This document shows positions 25,815 to 32,994 of a DNA stretch of 64,000 nucleotides, piece after piece. The notes under the pieces were generated by a model. That model did no database searches, had not been told where the DNA came from, and worked only from the letters and a program-made list of their open reading frames with translations. The stretch comes from an uncultured Christensenellaceae bacterium. Its GTDB lineage: Bacteria > Bacillota > Clostridia > Christensenellales > Pumilibacteraceae. Every line of letters begins with the position of its first letter. Positions within the stretch are counted from its first letter, which is position 1. The stretch covers positions 1 to 64,000 of the forward strand of contig CAJUNM010000008.1 in assembly GCA_910587805.1 (NCBI GenBank), written 5' to 3'. The translations under genes and the position numbers were made by a program.

Positions 25815-26447
25815 TCAAAATACTATTTGCGACGGATCGGTCGTTATTTCCGTCGGCTTAATGTCTTTGGCGCACAGCAGCAGCCGCAGCGTCACACACG
25901 CCTTGTTTCCGTCCGAGTATATCTTTACGGATATGTACGGTTCGTAGCTGTCCACTGCGCTCGGAACGCCTTGCACGTTGTCTGTGCGGTACAGCTTTTT
26001 CAACATTGCCGGCAGATCGTCGTCGATCTCGAGCACGAAATAGCCGTCGTGTTTTTCTATGCTTATAACCTCGCTCAGATCCTTGACCTGCGAATACGTT
26101 ACGCTTTGATCGCCGACGGTGAACTCGAAGTCGGTATGCTCGGTTATGTTCGGCGCGATCGTTACGGAATAATCGAGCTTTTTATTCTTGCTCAACAGGT
26201 TCATTACGTACTTAGGCTCTATACGGTATTTCCGGCACAGATACACGTCGAGGTCCTTGCTTTCCGTCACAAGCTCCGCGCGTTCGTTCTCGCCCCGCAC
26301 GGTTACATAGAACTCCTTGAAATCGCCTTTGAATCCGTTGGTGAACACTGCGAAAAACAACACGCCCGCGAGTATAGCCAAAAGGGTAATGCTTAGCATT
26401 ACCCATGAAATTACGTCTTTAAGACTTATATTTCGGCTTCTTTTCAT
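25815..26447 (-). CDS. Single-span membrane protein of the element, C-terminus ...QIVF
   Basis: This 210-residue type II membrane protein has a basic N-terminus, one helix (residues ~12-35), then an extracellular domain of about 170 residues. Its ribosome site GGTGAGGT starts right after the stop of the previous gene. The last residues, 'TDPSQIVF', resemble the last residues of the 421-residue protein encoded upstream ('LDTTEIVF'). The function is unknown. Position and topology suggest a virion or assembly component. Confidence 0.65.
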   Translation of the reverse strand: MKRSRNISLKDVISWVMLSITLLAILAGVLFFAVFTNGFKGDFKEFYVTVRGENERAELVTESKDLDVYLCRKYRIEPKYVMNLLSKNKKLDYSVTIAPNITEHTDFEFTVGDQSVTYSQVKDLSEVISIEKHDGYFVLEIDDDLPAMLKKLYRTDNVQGVPSAVDSYEPYISVKIYSDGNKACVTLRLLLCAKDIKPTEITTDPSQIVF

Positions 26448-26457
26448 ACCTCACCGC

Positions 26458-27723
26458 CTAAAAGACTATTTCCGTCGTGTCCAATTCTACGCCCGTAGTG
26501 GACACACTGAGGCTGTCTATATCCGCATATACGGGAATGTCCATTACTAACGTTTTCTCAAGCCCTAATCGTTCAACTGCTTTATCCGGATATGCAAACG
26601 TAACGTGAAACACGAAAAACGGCTTATCTCCGAGATTGCGCAACGCCAAGCACATTGCGCTTCGCCGTGCCGCTACCGTTGTAAGATTGTACAAAGCACT
26701 ATCCGCCAGAGAGAGCGGAAAACCTTGACCCGATGACACGAACGAAAATCCGTCCGGACTATACGACAGCTTTTTGGTATGTGCCGTTGCTGCGGACGTG
26801 AACAGATCGGTCTTGTTAAGCTCGGCGACGTACTCGGCTGTTTCCGAAACCTTTACTTCGGTCACAGTAGCAAACTGTAATTCGTAAGCTATATCCGTAA
26901 ACAAAGTTGTATTCGGCTCTACCGAAACTTTTACGGCTCTTGTCGTGCTATTGTCGGGATATTCATACGTCAAACCTTTAGAAGCAGTTATATCTGACGC
27001 TTCGTATATGGTATTGTTTATACTGAAAATTGCACCGAACACATACGCATAATGATCGAGCGTACATACGGCTTTTAACGACGCATTGCTTCTCAACGTT
27101 ACCGTCAACAGCATTTGTTGACGAAAACCGTCCAAGCACTTAACCGTAGCTGTAGCCGCGCCGTCGGACATCGGCGTGACAGTGACGAACGCCGACGGGT
27201 CTGAATTTGCTTTTATCCACTTGAGCTTTGCCATTATTACCGAATCGTACATGAGATTTACCGAATCGCTCGGATCCTCGCCGACAAAATAAAATCTATT
27301 CTCGTCGTCGGTTAATACCACTTCGCGATCGGTATTCGTATCCCTGTCCTTGAACGTTACAGGCGCGTACGCCAAGCTCCAATCGACGGACTTATCGTCG
27401 GCATAACTCGGCAGCACCGTCGCCGTCACAGTGTATGTATCTGCTTCGTTGCCGTCGGCGTTCGCCGCGGCTTTCCGCACATTGAGCTTGATCCCCGTTT
27501 TATCCTCGCTCGGCGTGACTATAAGCCCCGCGTCGCTTGGGTCATCGGGCGTTGTCTGCTCGGTCTGTTCGTCCTTTTTGAACCACTCGCTCGGCTTGAC
27601 CTTGCCTTTGCCGAAAGCCTGCAAGCATACGCCTACGAGCACGATCGCCACGAACGCAAACGCTATGGCTGTCGCCGTCCACTTGATCGCGTCGCTTCTT
27701 TTGTGTCTTTTGAGTTCACTCAT
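26458..27723 (-). CDS. Single-span membrane protein with large exposed domain, C-terminus ...EIVF
   Basis: This 421-residue protein begins at 27723 after AAGGAAGGTG. The longer frame lacks a start with a ribosome site. One membrane helix (residues ~15-36) is followed by a Thr/Asp/Glu-rich linker with 'EQTTPDDPSDAG' and a long beta-rich extracellular region. It shares topology and a C-terminal IVF motif with the next gene product. No known domain is recognised. It is a candidate for a minor coat or adhesin protein. Confidence 0.65.
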   Translation of the reverse strand: MSELKRHKRSDAIKWTATAIAFAFVAIVLVGVCLQAFGKGKVKPSEWFKKDEQTEQTTPDDPSDAGLIVTPSEDKTGIKLNVRKAAANADGNEADTYTVTATVLPSYADDKSVDWSLAYAPVTFKDRDTNTDREVVLTDDENRFYFVGEDPSDSVNLMYDSVIMAKLKWIKANSDPSAFVTVTPMSDGAATATVKCLDGFRQQMLLTVTLRSNASLKAVCTLDHYAYVFGAIFSINNTIYEASDITASKGLTYEYPDNSTTRAVKVSVEPNTTLFTDIAYELQFATVTEVKVSETAEYVAELNKTDLFTSAATAHTKKLSYSPDGFSFVSSGQGFPLSLADSALYNLTTVAARRSAMCLALRNLGDKPFFVFHVTFAYPDKAVERLGLEKTLVMDIPVYADIDSLSVSTTGVELDTTEIVF

Positions 27724-27817
27724 ATTCTTTTTTTCACCTTCCTTTTGGATTTTAATTTTGGTAGTCCTCTGTTTATATAGCGTCGATAGGACCAATACGC
27801 TCCGAGACAAGGCTATG

Positions 27818-28285
27818 TTATAGCAGCAGATCGTCGTCGGCGGTCTCTTTGCGAGTGCCCACGTCGTCAAAGCTTATGCCTAATACTTTGCGCGCGAGCT
27901 CGTTGAATACAGCGGCTTTGTCTTTGCCTTTGATCTTGAACTCGATCTCATTGCCGTTGAACGGGCTTATGCCGAAAAGCGCCGGATATGTAACGTCCTT
28001 GCGCTTTTTGTCGCTGTGATACGATCCGACGCGCAGCTCGATCGGAAACTCGATTTTGTCCGTGGTCCGAAGCGCCTTTTTCGCATAGAACTTGAATACC
28101 GAATTTGCGTCGTCCCATTTCGGGCATATGCTCACGTCGGTATAGTCCGCGTCGCCGAACAGGTCCGGAATCTCGACGCTCACGTACTCGCGCTTTTCTT
28201 TGTTCTCGTCGGTAAACTCGCGCATGAGTACTACCGCTTTCGTCTCGATCTTTTCGACCGGCTTTTGCACTTGTGTCTTTTCCAT
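27818..28285 (-). CDS. Candidate single-stranded DNA-binding protein
   Basis: This 155-residue soluble protein is strand-rich, with many Lys and aromatic residues in the core ('FKFYAKKALRTTDKIEF', 'RVGSYHSDKKRKDVTYP'). It ends in a flexible acidic and hydrophobic tip 'ETADDDLLL', reminiscent of the SSB C-terminus (DDDIPF). A rolling-circle ssDNA phage needs such a protein, and in inoviruses it is abundant and coats the genome before extrusion. Its place at the head of the structural operon, with a strong GGAG site, fits. Homology to SSB or gene V protein is not proven. Confidence 0.5.
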   Translation of the reverse strand: MEKTQVQKPVEKIETKAVVLMREFTDENKEKREYVSVEIPDLFGDADYTDVSICPKWDDANSVFKFYAKKALRTTDKIEFPIELRVGSYHSDKKRKDVTYPALFGISPFNGNEIEFKIKGKDKAAVFNELARKVLGISFDDVGTRKETADDDLLL

Positions 28286-28445
28286 GATTTACTCCTTAGC
28301 TCGGAAATTCTCTTTGCCTCCGGCAGGGCAGCATTTTTATTCCGGTTACTTCCCCGGTGACAGACAGCGGCGCGATAGAAAAAGGACAAATAACCGCACC
28401 GCCGCTGTTTCGTCGCCGACACGACTCTTCAGACCGGTTGTCTAC

Positions 28446-28733
28446 TTATTTTGCGAGCTCCTGCAAGCGACACAAAGCATGCGTACGCTGACCTTCACGA
28501 AGCTTCTGATCGTCTACACGCCCGGAATAATACTTGATCTTATCCGCCTTGGAAAAACTTGCACTTTTCGGGGCAGTCGATTTTGCCGCTTTCTTTCCGC
28601 GGATCTTTTCCAACCCGGCGCGGAAAGACTCTTTGTTTTCCTCTTGCACAGGCACACGCTTACCGGCTTTTGCACTCGCATATCCGATACCCGCACCGTA
28701 TGCTCGGTTCTGTGCGTCATTATATTTTGCCAT
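28446..28733 (-). CDS. Hypothetical 95-residue basic protein of the element
   Basis: The start at 28733 follows AAAGGAGG. The product begins 'MAKYNDAQNRAYGAGIGYAS', is rich in Lys, Ala and Gly, and has no membrane helix. It is not recognised. It lies after a promoter-like region with an inverted repeat at 28771-28813. The 160-bp gap to the next gene (28286-28445) holds an 8-bp inverted repeat (CAGCGGCG/CGCCGCTG) but no further convincing gene. Confidence 0.65.
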   Translation of the reverse strand: MAKYNDAQNRAYGAGIGYASAKAGKRVPVQEENKESFRAGLEKIRGKKAAKSTAPKSASFSKADKIKYYSGRVDDQKLREGQRTHALCRLQELAK

Positions 28734-28770
28734 TTTTACCTCCTTTGCCGTCTCCGGCGATTTTAAGTTA

Positions 28771-28813
28771 CAAAGTAGCATTTCGATTTACTACTTTGAA
28801 ACGTTACAAAGTG
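28771..28813. promoter_or_regulatory. Inverted and direct CAAAGTAG repeats upstream of the structural genes
   Basis: CAAAGTAG (28771-28778) and CTACTTTG (28791-28798) form an inverted repeat, and a third CAAAGTG copy is at 28807-28813. They lie 40-80 bp before the 95-residue gene, so they may be operator half-sites or an mRNA hairpin. Confidence 0.5.
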
Positions 28814-28841
28814 AAATATATAATACTACTCTGCCTAAAGG

Positions 28842-29090
28842 TTAAGGAGTATCCAATTGTCTACAACTATAGCCACAGCGAAAAGCATAGCGATTGATAT
28901 GTCGGTCATTATTGTTAAACCACCTGCAATCCGAGCAAAGCACTTCACACTTTTTACCGTACGACCAACCGATTGACCGCGTAGCTTGTGCAGCGTTATA
29001 GATATTGGGCGTTTTTTCAATATGATCCGATACCTTACCGCATTTATCGCATTTGCAGACGTAATATGTCTTTTGAATTTTTGCTATCAT
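28842..29090 (-). CDS. Small zinc-finger-like protein of the element
   Basis: This 82-residue protein starts at 29090, where its ATG overlaps the preceding stop (ATGA). It has two Cys pairs, 'CKCDKCGK' (residues ~12-19) and 'CSDC' (~49-52), the spacing of a treble-clef or ribbon zinc site. It is an early-operon gene of unknown function, possibly regulatory. Confidence 0.6.
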   Translation of the reverse strand: MIAKIQKTYYVCKCDKCGKVSDHIEKTPNIYNAAQATRSIGWSYGKKCEVLCSDCRWFNNNDRHINRYAFRCGYSCRQLDTP

Positions 29091-29254
29091 TCCGTCACCC
29101 CAATGCTCGGCATGTATCCTAAACTCTGTTTGTATTCCTCGAAACAATCTTTATACGTTAAGCACTCACAGCAATCCCGAGCTTCGCATGAATAGTCGCA
29201 ACAATCGCGCTCGAAGTCGTTATCAAACTGCTTAAGTAATTCGTCCTCAGTCAT
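29087..29254 (-). CDS. 55-residue Cys-rich acidic protein
   Basis: An ATG at 29254 behind GGGGTGAG opens a 55-codon frame whose stop overlaps the next start. It contains eight cysteines in 'DCCDYSCEARDCCECLTYKDC' like spacing across residues ~17-36. The product is acidic and has no signal peptide. Tight coupling on both sides supports expression. A metal-binding role is possible, and no family is recognised. Confidence 0.6.
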   Translation of the reverse strand: MTEDELLKQFDNDFERDCCDYSCEARDCCECLTYKDCFEEYKQSLGYMPSIGVTE

Positions 29255-29257
29255 AAC

Positions 29258-29746
29258 TCACCCCACGCGCCGTATCCCGCCGATTGCGCTTTCGAGAATT
29301 ACCGAGCCGGGTTCGCTGCACTCCGGTCTATCCAGATTCCAACAATACGCATACGCGATATACTTGTAAGGATCACCCGTTAATCGGAACATTACATCCC
29401 AATCTTCCATGTACTTGCTTACGAGCAGGAATGAATACACTCGACCCCAACTATACCGCTCGAACGTTACAGCATACACTTTACAGCCGAATTCTTTCTC
29501 AATCTCGTGCAGCTTCTTGCCAAGAGGGCTATCCGGATTTACCTTTTCACCCTCAAAACCTTTATACAGATAGACCGTGCCGTTTGCGAAATAATCCTTT
29601 ATGTAAGGCACAACAATATCCATTGTTTCAAGGAGCGTCGCAGCTCTTGCTACCATTTGTTCAGGCGTAGCTATACCCGATAACTTTGTAGGCGTTTTCA
29701 TTACTTGTCTACACTCATCTTTTGTTCCCATTACTCGAAGCTTCAT
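29258..29746 (-). CDS. Hypothetical protein of the element's early operon
   Basis: This 162-residue soluble protein begins 'MKLRVMGTKDECRQV', an opening I associate with small proteins of clostridial phages and mobile elements. The start at 29746 follows GAGGTGCGGC. The rest is mixed alpha/beta with many aromatic residues. Function unknown. Confidence 0.65.
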   Translation of the reverse strand: MKLRVMGTKDECRQVMKTPTKLSGIATPEQMVARAATLLETMDIVVPYIKDYFANGTVYLYKGFEGEKVNPDSPLGKKLHEIEKEFGCKVYAVTFERYSWGRVYSFLLVSKYMEDWDVMFRLTGDPYKYIAYAYCWNLDRPECSEPGSVILESAIGGIRRVG

Positions 29747-29754
29747 GCCGCACC

Positions 29755-30144
29755 TCACTTATTCCGCTCGACTGCCGTAACAAGCTCGCCGAAAGTCAAA
29801 TAGCGCGCCATTGCAAGCTCCGCCAAATGCTCGAAATGCTCCGACTGCATAAGCTTATAGTAATTCCATGCGTCATACCTGAACGAATCCAACAACTCAT
29901 CCACGTCGTCAAGAGTCTTGCATTCCGAGCGAAATAAATCTATGAAATGATGTACGCTTCGCTGACTGTATCGGCACAACTCCGCTAAACTCGGACAATG
30001 TTCGCTGTCATACCATTCCGCCTCGTCCGCAAGCTCCCTCGCCATGTCCGTGAACATGTTATCGAGCTTGCTCATTTCCAACTTCATGTCGACTTCCACT
30101 TGAAGCTCCTCGACAGTCGGCTGCCCTTGTCCCTTGTTTTCCAT
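29755..30144 (-). CDS. First gene of the leftward operon, helical acidic protein
   Basis: This 129-residue, mostly helical, acidic protein has no membrane helix. The start at 30144 follows GGAGACAAGGAA and lies about 45 bp from the repressed promoter at 30191-30219. As the first early gene after the CI-type switch it may be a regulator or replication accessory. No family is recognised. Confidence 0.7.
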   Translation of the reverse strand: MENKGQGQPTVEELQVEVDMKLEMSKLDNMFTDMARELADEAEWYDSEHCPSLAELCRYSQRSVHHFIDLFRSECKTLDDVDELLDSFRYDAWNYYKLMQSEHFEHLAELAMARYLTFGELVTAVERNK

Positions 30145-30168
30145 TTCCTTGTCTCCTTTTTTAGATTT

Positions 30169-30241
30169 ACGACAAATCGTCGTTTTGTACATTATAAACG
30201 ACAATTTATCATAAGTCAAGACTTTTACGACAATTTGTAGT
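30169..30241. promoter_or_regulatory. Three operators at 29-bp intervals in the lysogeny switch
   Basis: Three 15-bp sites of consensus ACGACAAwTTGTCGT start at 30169, 30198 and 30227, exactly 29 bp apart. The middle one fills the spacer of the leftward promoter, the left one covers its start region, and the right one lies at the -10 region of the repressor gene. This is the arrangement of a CI/Cro-like control region. Confidence 0.85.
30191..30219 (-). promoter_or_regulatory. Leftward (lytic-type) promoter of the element
   Basis: TTGACT, a 17-bp spacer and TATAAT are read leftward, with operator 2 lying inside the spacer. Confidence 0.8.
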
Positions 30242-30252
30242 AAAATATTTGC

Positions 30253-30612
30253 ATGACGATCGGAGACAGAATTAAAGAGCTTCGAGAGGAAAAGCAAATT
30301 ACGCAAGCCGAATTAGCAGAAATGATCGGCATGACGCAAGACAGCATTTCGCTCTGGGAAAAAGGACGACGCATACCAAACACGCCGTACCTAATTTCAC
30401 TGTGCAAAATTTTCAACGTAACGACAGACTACCTACTCGGGCGCGAAATTGAAAACAACGATACCGCTACCGCTACGTCAAAACAACCTCGAGACGAGTT
30501 ACTATTGCTCCAAGCTTATCGCGCTATGTCGCAGGGAAAGAAAAAAGCGCTTTTCAACATGCTCGATCTTGATGAAGACGTAATTCAACAAAAAAAGATT
30601 ATTAATAACTAA
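30253..30612 (+). CDS. XRE-family (CI-like) repressor
   Basis: This 119-residue protein has an N-terminal helix-turn-helix of the HTH_3 type (residues 4-58: 'ITQAELAEMIGMTQDSISLWEKG', 'LCKIFNVTTDYLLG') and a short C-terminal helix for dimerization. It is divergent from the early operon and separated from it by the three operators. It lacks a LexA-like autocleavage domain, so induction must work otherwise, for example through an antirepressor or loss of expression. Confidence 0.9.
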   Translation: MTIGDRIKELREEKQITQAELAEMIGMTQDSISLWEKGRRIPNTPYLISLCKIFNVTTDYLLGREIENNDTATATSKQPRDELLLLQAYRAMSQGKKKALFNMLDLDEDVIQQKKIINN

Positions 30613-30623
30613 AGGATACCGTT

Positions 30624-31334
30624 ATGAAAAAATTTTACAATCTTTTAATCAGTATCTCAACAATTTTTGTAATACTTACTTCGGGTTTACTTATAGGTTG
30701 CAATTACGGAGATAAGGATTTTTATCTAAGAGCTGTTACATCGAATGATGTCATTATCGAACAAAACAAAAACGAGATTTTTTCTTTGTCATTTAGTGTT
30801 AGACCACAAGTAGACATAACAGATTTACTTATTGAATTTTCTTTTTATGATGAAAATAATAAAGCGATAACAATGAAATCTCGTGAACTCGGCAATGTAA
30901 CAAAGGGTAATTTATATACTATAGATTTCTCATTCTTAAATGAATTAACTTTAAGTGAAGCTTCAAGAATAAAAAAGTATACTCCGGGTTTCTTACGCGG
31001 AAAAATAAAAGTGAACCAAAACAAAAAAGGAATTTGCTTCAAACACAAATTTGATGAAGGCTTTATTTCAAAACAACCTACTTGTAATATTGCGGGAGAA
31101 CGCATAACCTCATGTAAAAATTGCAACTATACGGAAACTCACATTATAGCAAAAACAGAACATAATATGATCTTTAACAAAACCATAAAAGCGCCACAAT
31201 GTATGTACGTAGGAGAAGATGAATATATTTGTACATATTGCGCTATAAAAGAAACTCGATATGTTGATCCAACATTAAACTGCAAAGATAACAATCATGA
31301 TGGAAAATGTGATACTTGCAATAGAAAAATGTAA
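30624..31334 (+). CDS. A+T-rich lipoprotein, probable cargo (moron) gene
   Basis: This 236-residue lipoprotein has a signal peptide and lipobox 'GLLIGC' (Cys26). The second half has degenerate repeats with C-x2-C pairs ('CKNCNYTETH', 'CTYCAIKETRY', 'DGKCDTCNRKM'). They are like the 'TC...C..C......H' repeats of clostridial surface proteins. It is visibly more A+T-rich than its neighbours and lies 12 bp after the repressor gene, transcribed with it, so it is likely expressed in the lysogen and changes the host surface. Superinfection exclusion is one possibility. No family assignment is certain. Confidence 0.7.
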   Translation: MKKFYNLLISISTIFVILTSGLLIGCNYGDKDFYLRAVTSNDVIIEQNKNEIFSLSFSVRPQVDITDLLIEFSFYDENNKAITMKSRELGNVTKGNLYTIDFSFLNELTLSEASRIKKYTPGFLRGKIKVNQNKKGICFKHKFDEGFISKQPTCNIAGERITSCKNCNYTETHIIAKTEHNMIFNKTIKAPQCMYVGEDEYICTYCAIKETRYVDPTLNCKDNNHDGKCDTCNRKM

Positions 31335-31398
31335 TTTTCTAAAACATCAACGAGATATAATCCGAGAAAAAATCCTCTTGATTTTTAGCCGGACATTA

Positions 31399-31417
31399 TG
31401 TGGTCAAATCCGTAGTC
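31399..31417. repeat. Right arm-type integrase site
   Basis: This site matches the one at 18151-18169 at 17 of 19 positions. It lies 71 bp inside attR, with two GTrGTC units. Confidence 0.55.
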
Positions 31418-31487
31418 GTTAGCAATAACGAACCTACCAATATGCTTTCTTTATATACGCAACAAAAAAATCCCATAGCTAATAAGC

Positions 31488-31532
31488 TTAGGGACCATGA
31501 GGCCGCGAGTTCGAGTCTCGCCGCTTCGACCA
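31488..31532 (+). repeat. attR core (45 bp)
   Basis: This is an exact copy of the last 45 bp of the tRNA-Pro gene, including CCA. It marks the right end of the element. Confidence 0.95.
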
Positions 31533-31542
31533 AAACGAAAAT

Positions 31543-31562
31543 CCGCCATTGGGCGGTTTTTT
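31543..31562 (+). terminator. Original chromosomal terminator of the tRNA-Pro gene
   Basis: CCGCC-ATTG-GGCGG followed by six T lies 10 bp after attR. Before integration it would have directly followed the tRNA gene. Confidence 0.75.
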
Positions 31563-31779
31563 GTTTTGGGCAAGCGGAGTTACGGGTTGCGCCATGCGGT
31601 CGTTTTCTACTTTCGTCGCATTATATCGGAACACATTATACCGTTTAAGTTATACGCTCCGCTATTAAATTTTATATTATACATCGCAATTTTGATTTTG
31701 TATCATTATTTGCATTATTGTTACTATATATTTCCTTGTTGTTAGTATATTTTACATTGAATTCGATACAAAAAGATAC

Positions 31780-31808
31780 GGAAACAATCCCGAAACGGGA
31801 TTGTTTCC
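31780..31808. terminator. Strong hairpin terminator
   Basis: A perfect 13-bp stem, GGAAACAATCCCG / CGGGATTGTTTCC with loop AAA, is placed 30 bp after the Spo0A-like gene in its direction. The rest of 31563-31779 is A+T-rich without a gene. Confidence 0.75.
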
Positions 31809-31837
31809 GCTCTTTGTCATACTCTACGGTTTAGACG

Positions 31838-32182
31838 TTATGCCGAAAAATCGAATAGCGACGGTTCGGTGATTAGATCGGCGATATAAAAAATCACTCT
31901 GCCGTTATGTAATGAATTATCGTCTACGGTAAAACCCAAGATTTCGGACAATCTGCTTGCCAAATCAGTAACATGGTCGAGCGCGTACGTGATATTGCGC
32001 ATGACCGACTTCGGTTTGACGCCGTACTTGATCGCAGCCACGGCGTATATCGCGCCCATCGTGGGCAGTTGTTCCGTTATCCTGATCTCGATACAATCTA
32101 TCATTTGCCGATAACCTATATGCGTCGGATCGACATTTAATCGTATAAGATAACTTTTTATAATACATTGTAGGTTCGGCAT
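31838..32182 (-). CDS. Stand-alone Spo0A C-terminal-type DNA-binding protein
   Basis: This 114-residue protein consists only of a domain resembling the Spo0A effector domain. The pattern is I-x3-L..L.VDP.HIGYRQMIDCI.., then a segment like 'IYAVAAIKYGVKPKSVMRNITYAL', corresponding to the TxxxLYPxIAKxxxTTPxRVERAIRHAI region. No receiver domain precedes it. The start has GGAGA eight bases upstream and the gene is monocistronic with its own terminator. It may bind 0A-box-like sites independent of phosphorylation. Diverged, orphan versions of this domain occur in clostridial genomes. Confidence 0.65.
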   Translation of the reverse strand: MPNLQCIIKSYLIRLNVDPTHIGYRQMIDCIEIRITEQLPTMGAIYAVAAIKYGVKPKSVMRNITYALDHVTDLASRLSEILGFTVDDNSLHNGRVIFYIADLITEPSLFDFSA

Positions 32183-32319
32183 AAATTTTTCTCCGATGTT
32201 ATCTATATATTAAATTTATCACAAACAGCAAACTATGTGTACGCAGTTCAAATAAGATACAATAATCCTCAACATTCAACAAAAGTCGACAAGTCAAGAC
32301 ATTTCCCTTTATTTCGGTA

Positions 32320-32994
32320 TTACAGAATTTCTTGCACGAGCCGCTCTATATTTTCCTTTGTTATAGGCGTTATACCCCCAAACTCGGTTACCGTGATAAA
32401 ATACTCGTAGCCGTTGCGTTCGGCAGCAATATATGCCGCTAATTGACTTTCCGAAATCTTATGAGAAACGGAATTTGTGCTATTTTCAAGCATTCCGTCG
32501 AAATGATCATAACCGGCAAACAAATAACCTTTATAACTTCTTATTATCAGAGTCATGGTAAACGCATAGCTTTCATCGCCGTATATTATATTCCTCAATA
32601 CGTAGCCTAAAAATATGTTATCGTTATTCGTGGTTACTTTTAATATTGTAGTACTACTCAACTCTACTCTATCGAAATTTATAAGCGTCGGCACTTCCGA
32701 CTCGAGCAGCTCTTCGTATTTTATTCTTTCTTTCTTTACCATTTCGTCATGGTAATACTGAAAATTGTTTTTGGGAATAAACAGGAACATTAACGCGATT
32801 ATTGCGGCAACACCCAAAACGCACAGCGACGTTACGCGCAGTGCAAATACGTTTACCTTCTCGTTCGTGTTCGTTTGCGCAACGTAGTTTGCCGGCAATT
32901 CTATCCCGTGCTTTTCGCAGAACTCCTTGAACGTTATTCTCGGTTTAGTTTGCTCTGCTATCAATTTCCTTAATTTTCTGTCCCAAGACATCAT
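32320..32994 (-). CDS. Membrane protein with cytoplasmic N-terminal segment (hypothetical)
   Basis: This 224-residue protein starts at 32994 after GGAGGTGGT. Residues 1-50 are cytoplasmic ('WDRKLRKLI...ITFKEFCEKHGIELP'), one helix spans ~55-75, and the C-terminal ~145 residues are outside. Its start overlaps the stop of the C39-like gene, so the two are co-translated. Not recognised. The pairing with a secreted peptidase-like protein hints at a joint surface role. Confidence 0.7.
   Translation of the reverse strand: MMSWDRKLRKLIAEQTKPRITFKEFCEKHGIELPANYVAQTNTNEKVNVFALRVTSLCVLGVAAIIALMFLFIPKNNFQYYHDEMVKKERIKYEELLESEVPTLINFDRVELSSTTILKVTTNNDNIFLGYVLRNIIYGDESYAFTMTLIIRSYKGYLFAGYDHFDGMLENSTNSVSHKISESQLAAYIAAERNGYEYFITVTEFGGITPITKENIERLVQEIL

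Larger units (their letters stand above)
17958..31532. mobile_element. Integrated 13.5-kb element, probable inovirus-like (filamentous phage) prophage
   Basis: Perfect 45-bp direct repeats at a tRNA-Pro 3' end bound a 13,530-bp unit. Leftward genes include integrase, HUH rolling-circle Rep, a Zot/pI-like ATPase, a 32-residue membrane peptide, several exported single-span proteins, an SSB-like protein and early small genes. A divergent CI-type repressor with three operators and an A+T-rich cargo lipoprotein lie at the right end. A hairpin array sits between rep and the ATPase. Relaxase, VirB4, terminase, portal, capsid, holin and lysin genes are absent. That combination fits a temperate ssDNA filamentous phage better than an ICE or a tailed phage. 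The assignment of structural roles is inference. Confidence 0.7.

Noticed and set aside
28231..28422. A 63-codon basic frame between the SSB-like and 95-residue genes
   Set aside because: It overlaps the SSB-like gene in another frame, lacks a good ribosome site and is Arg/Lys/Ser-rich, as expected of a shadow frame.
17958..31532. Interpretation of the tRNA element as an ICE or as a tailed prophage
   Set aside because: No relaxase, VirB4/VirB6-like or terminase, portal, capsid, tail, holin or lysin gene was found. The coding capacity is used by the listed genes.
31400..31745. Short plus-strand frames across attR
   Set aside because: They run through the duplicated tRNA sequence and a terminator, with no ribosome site.
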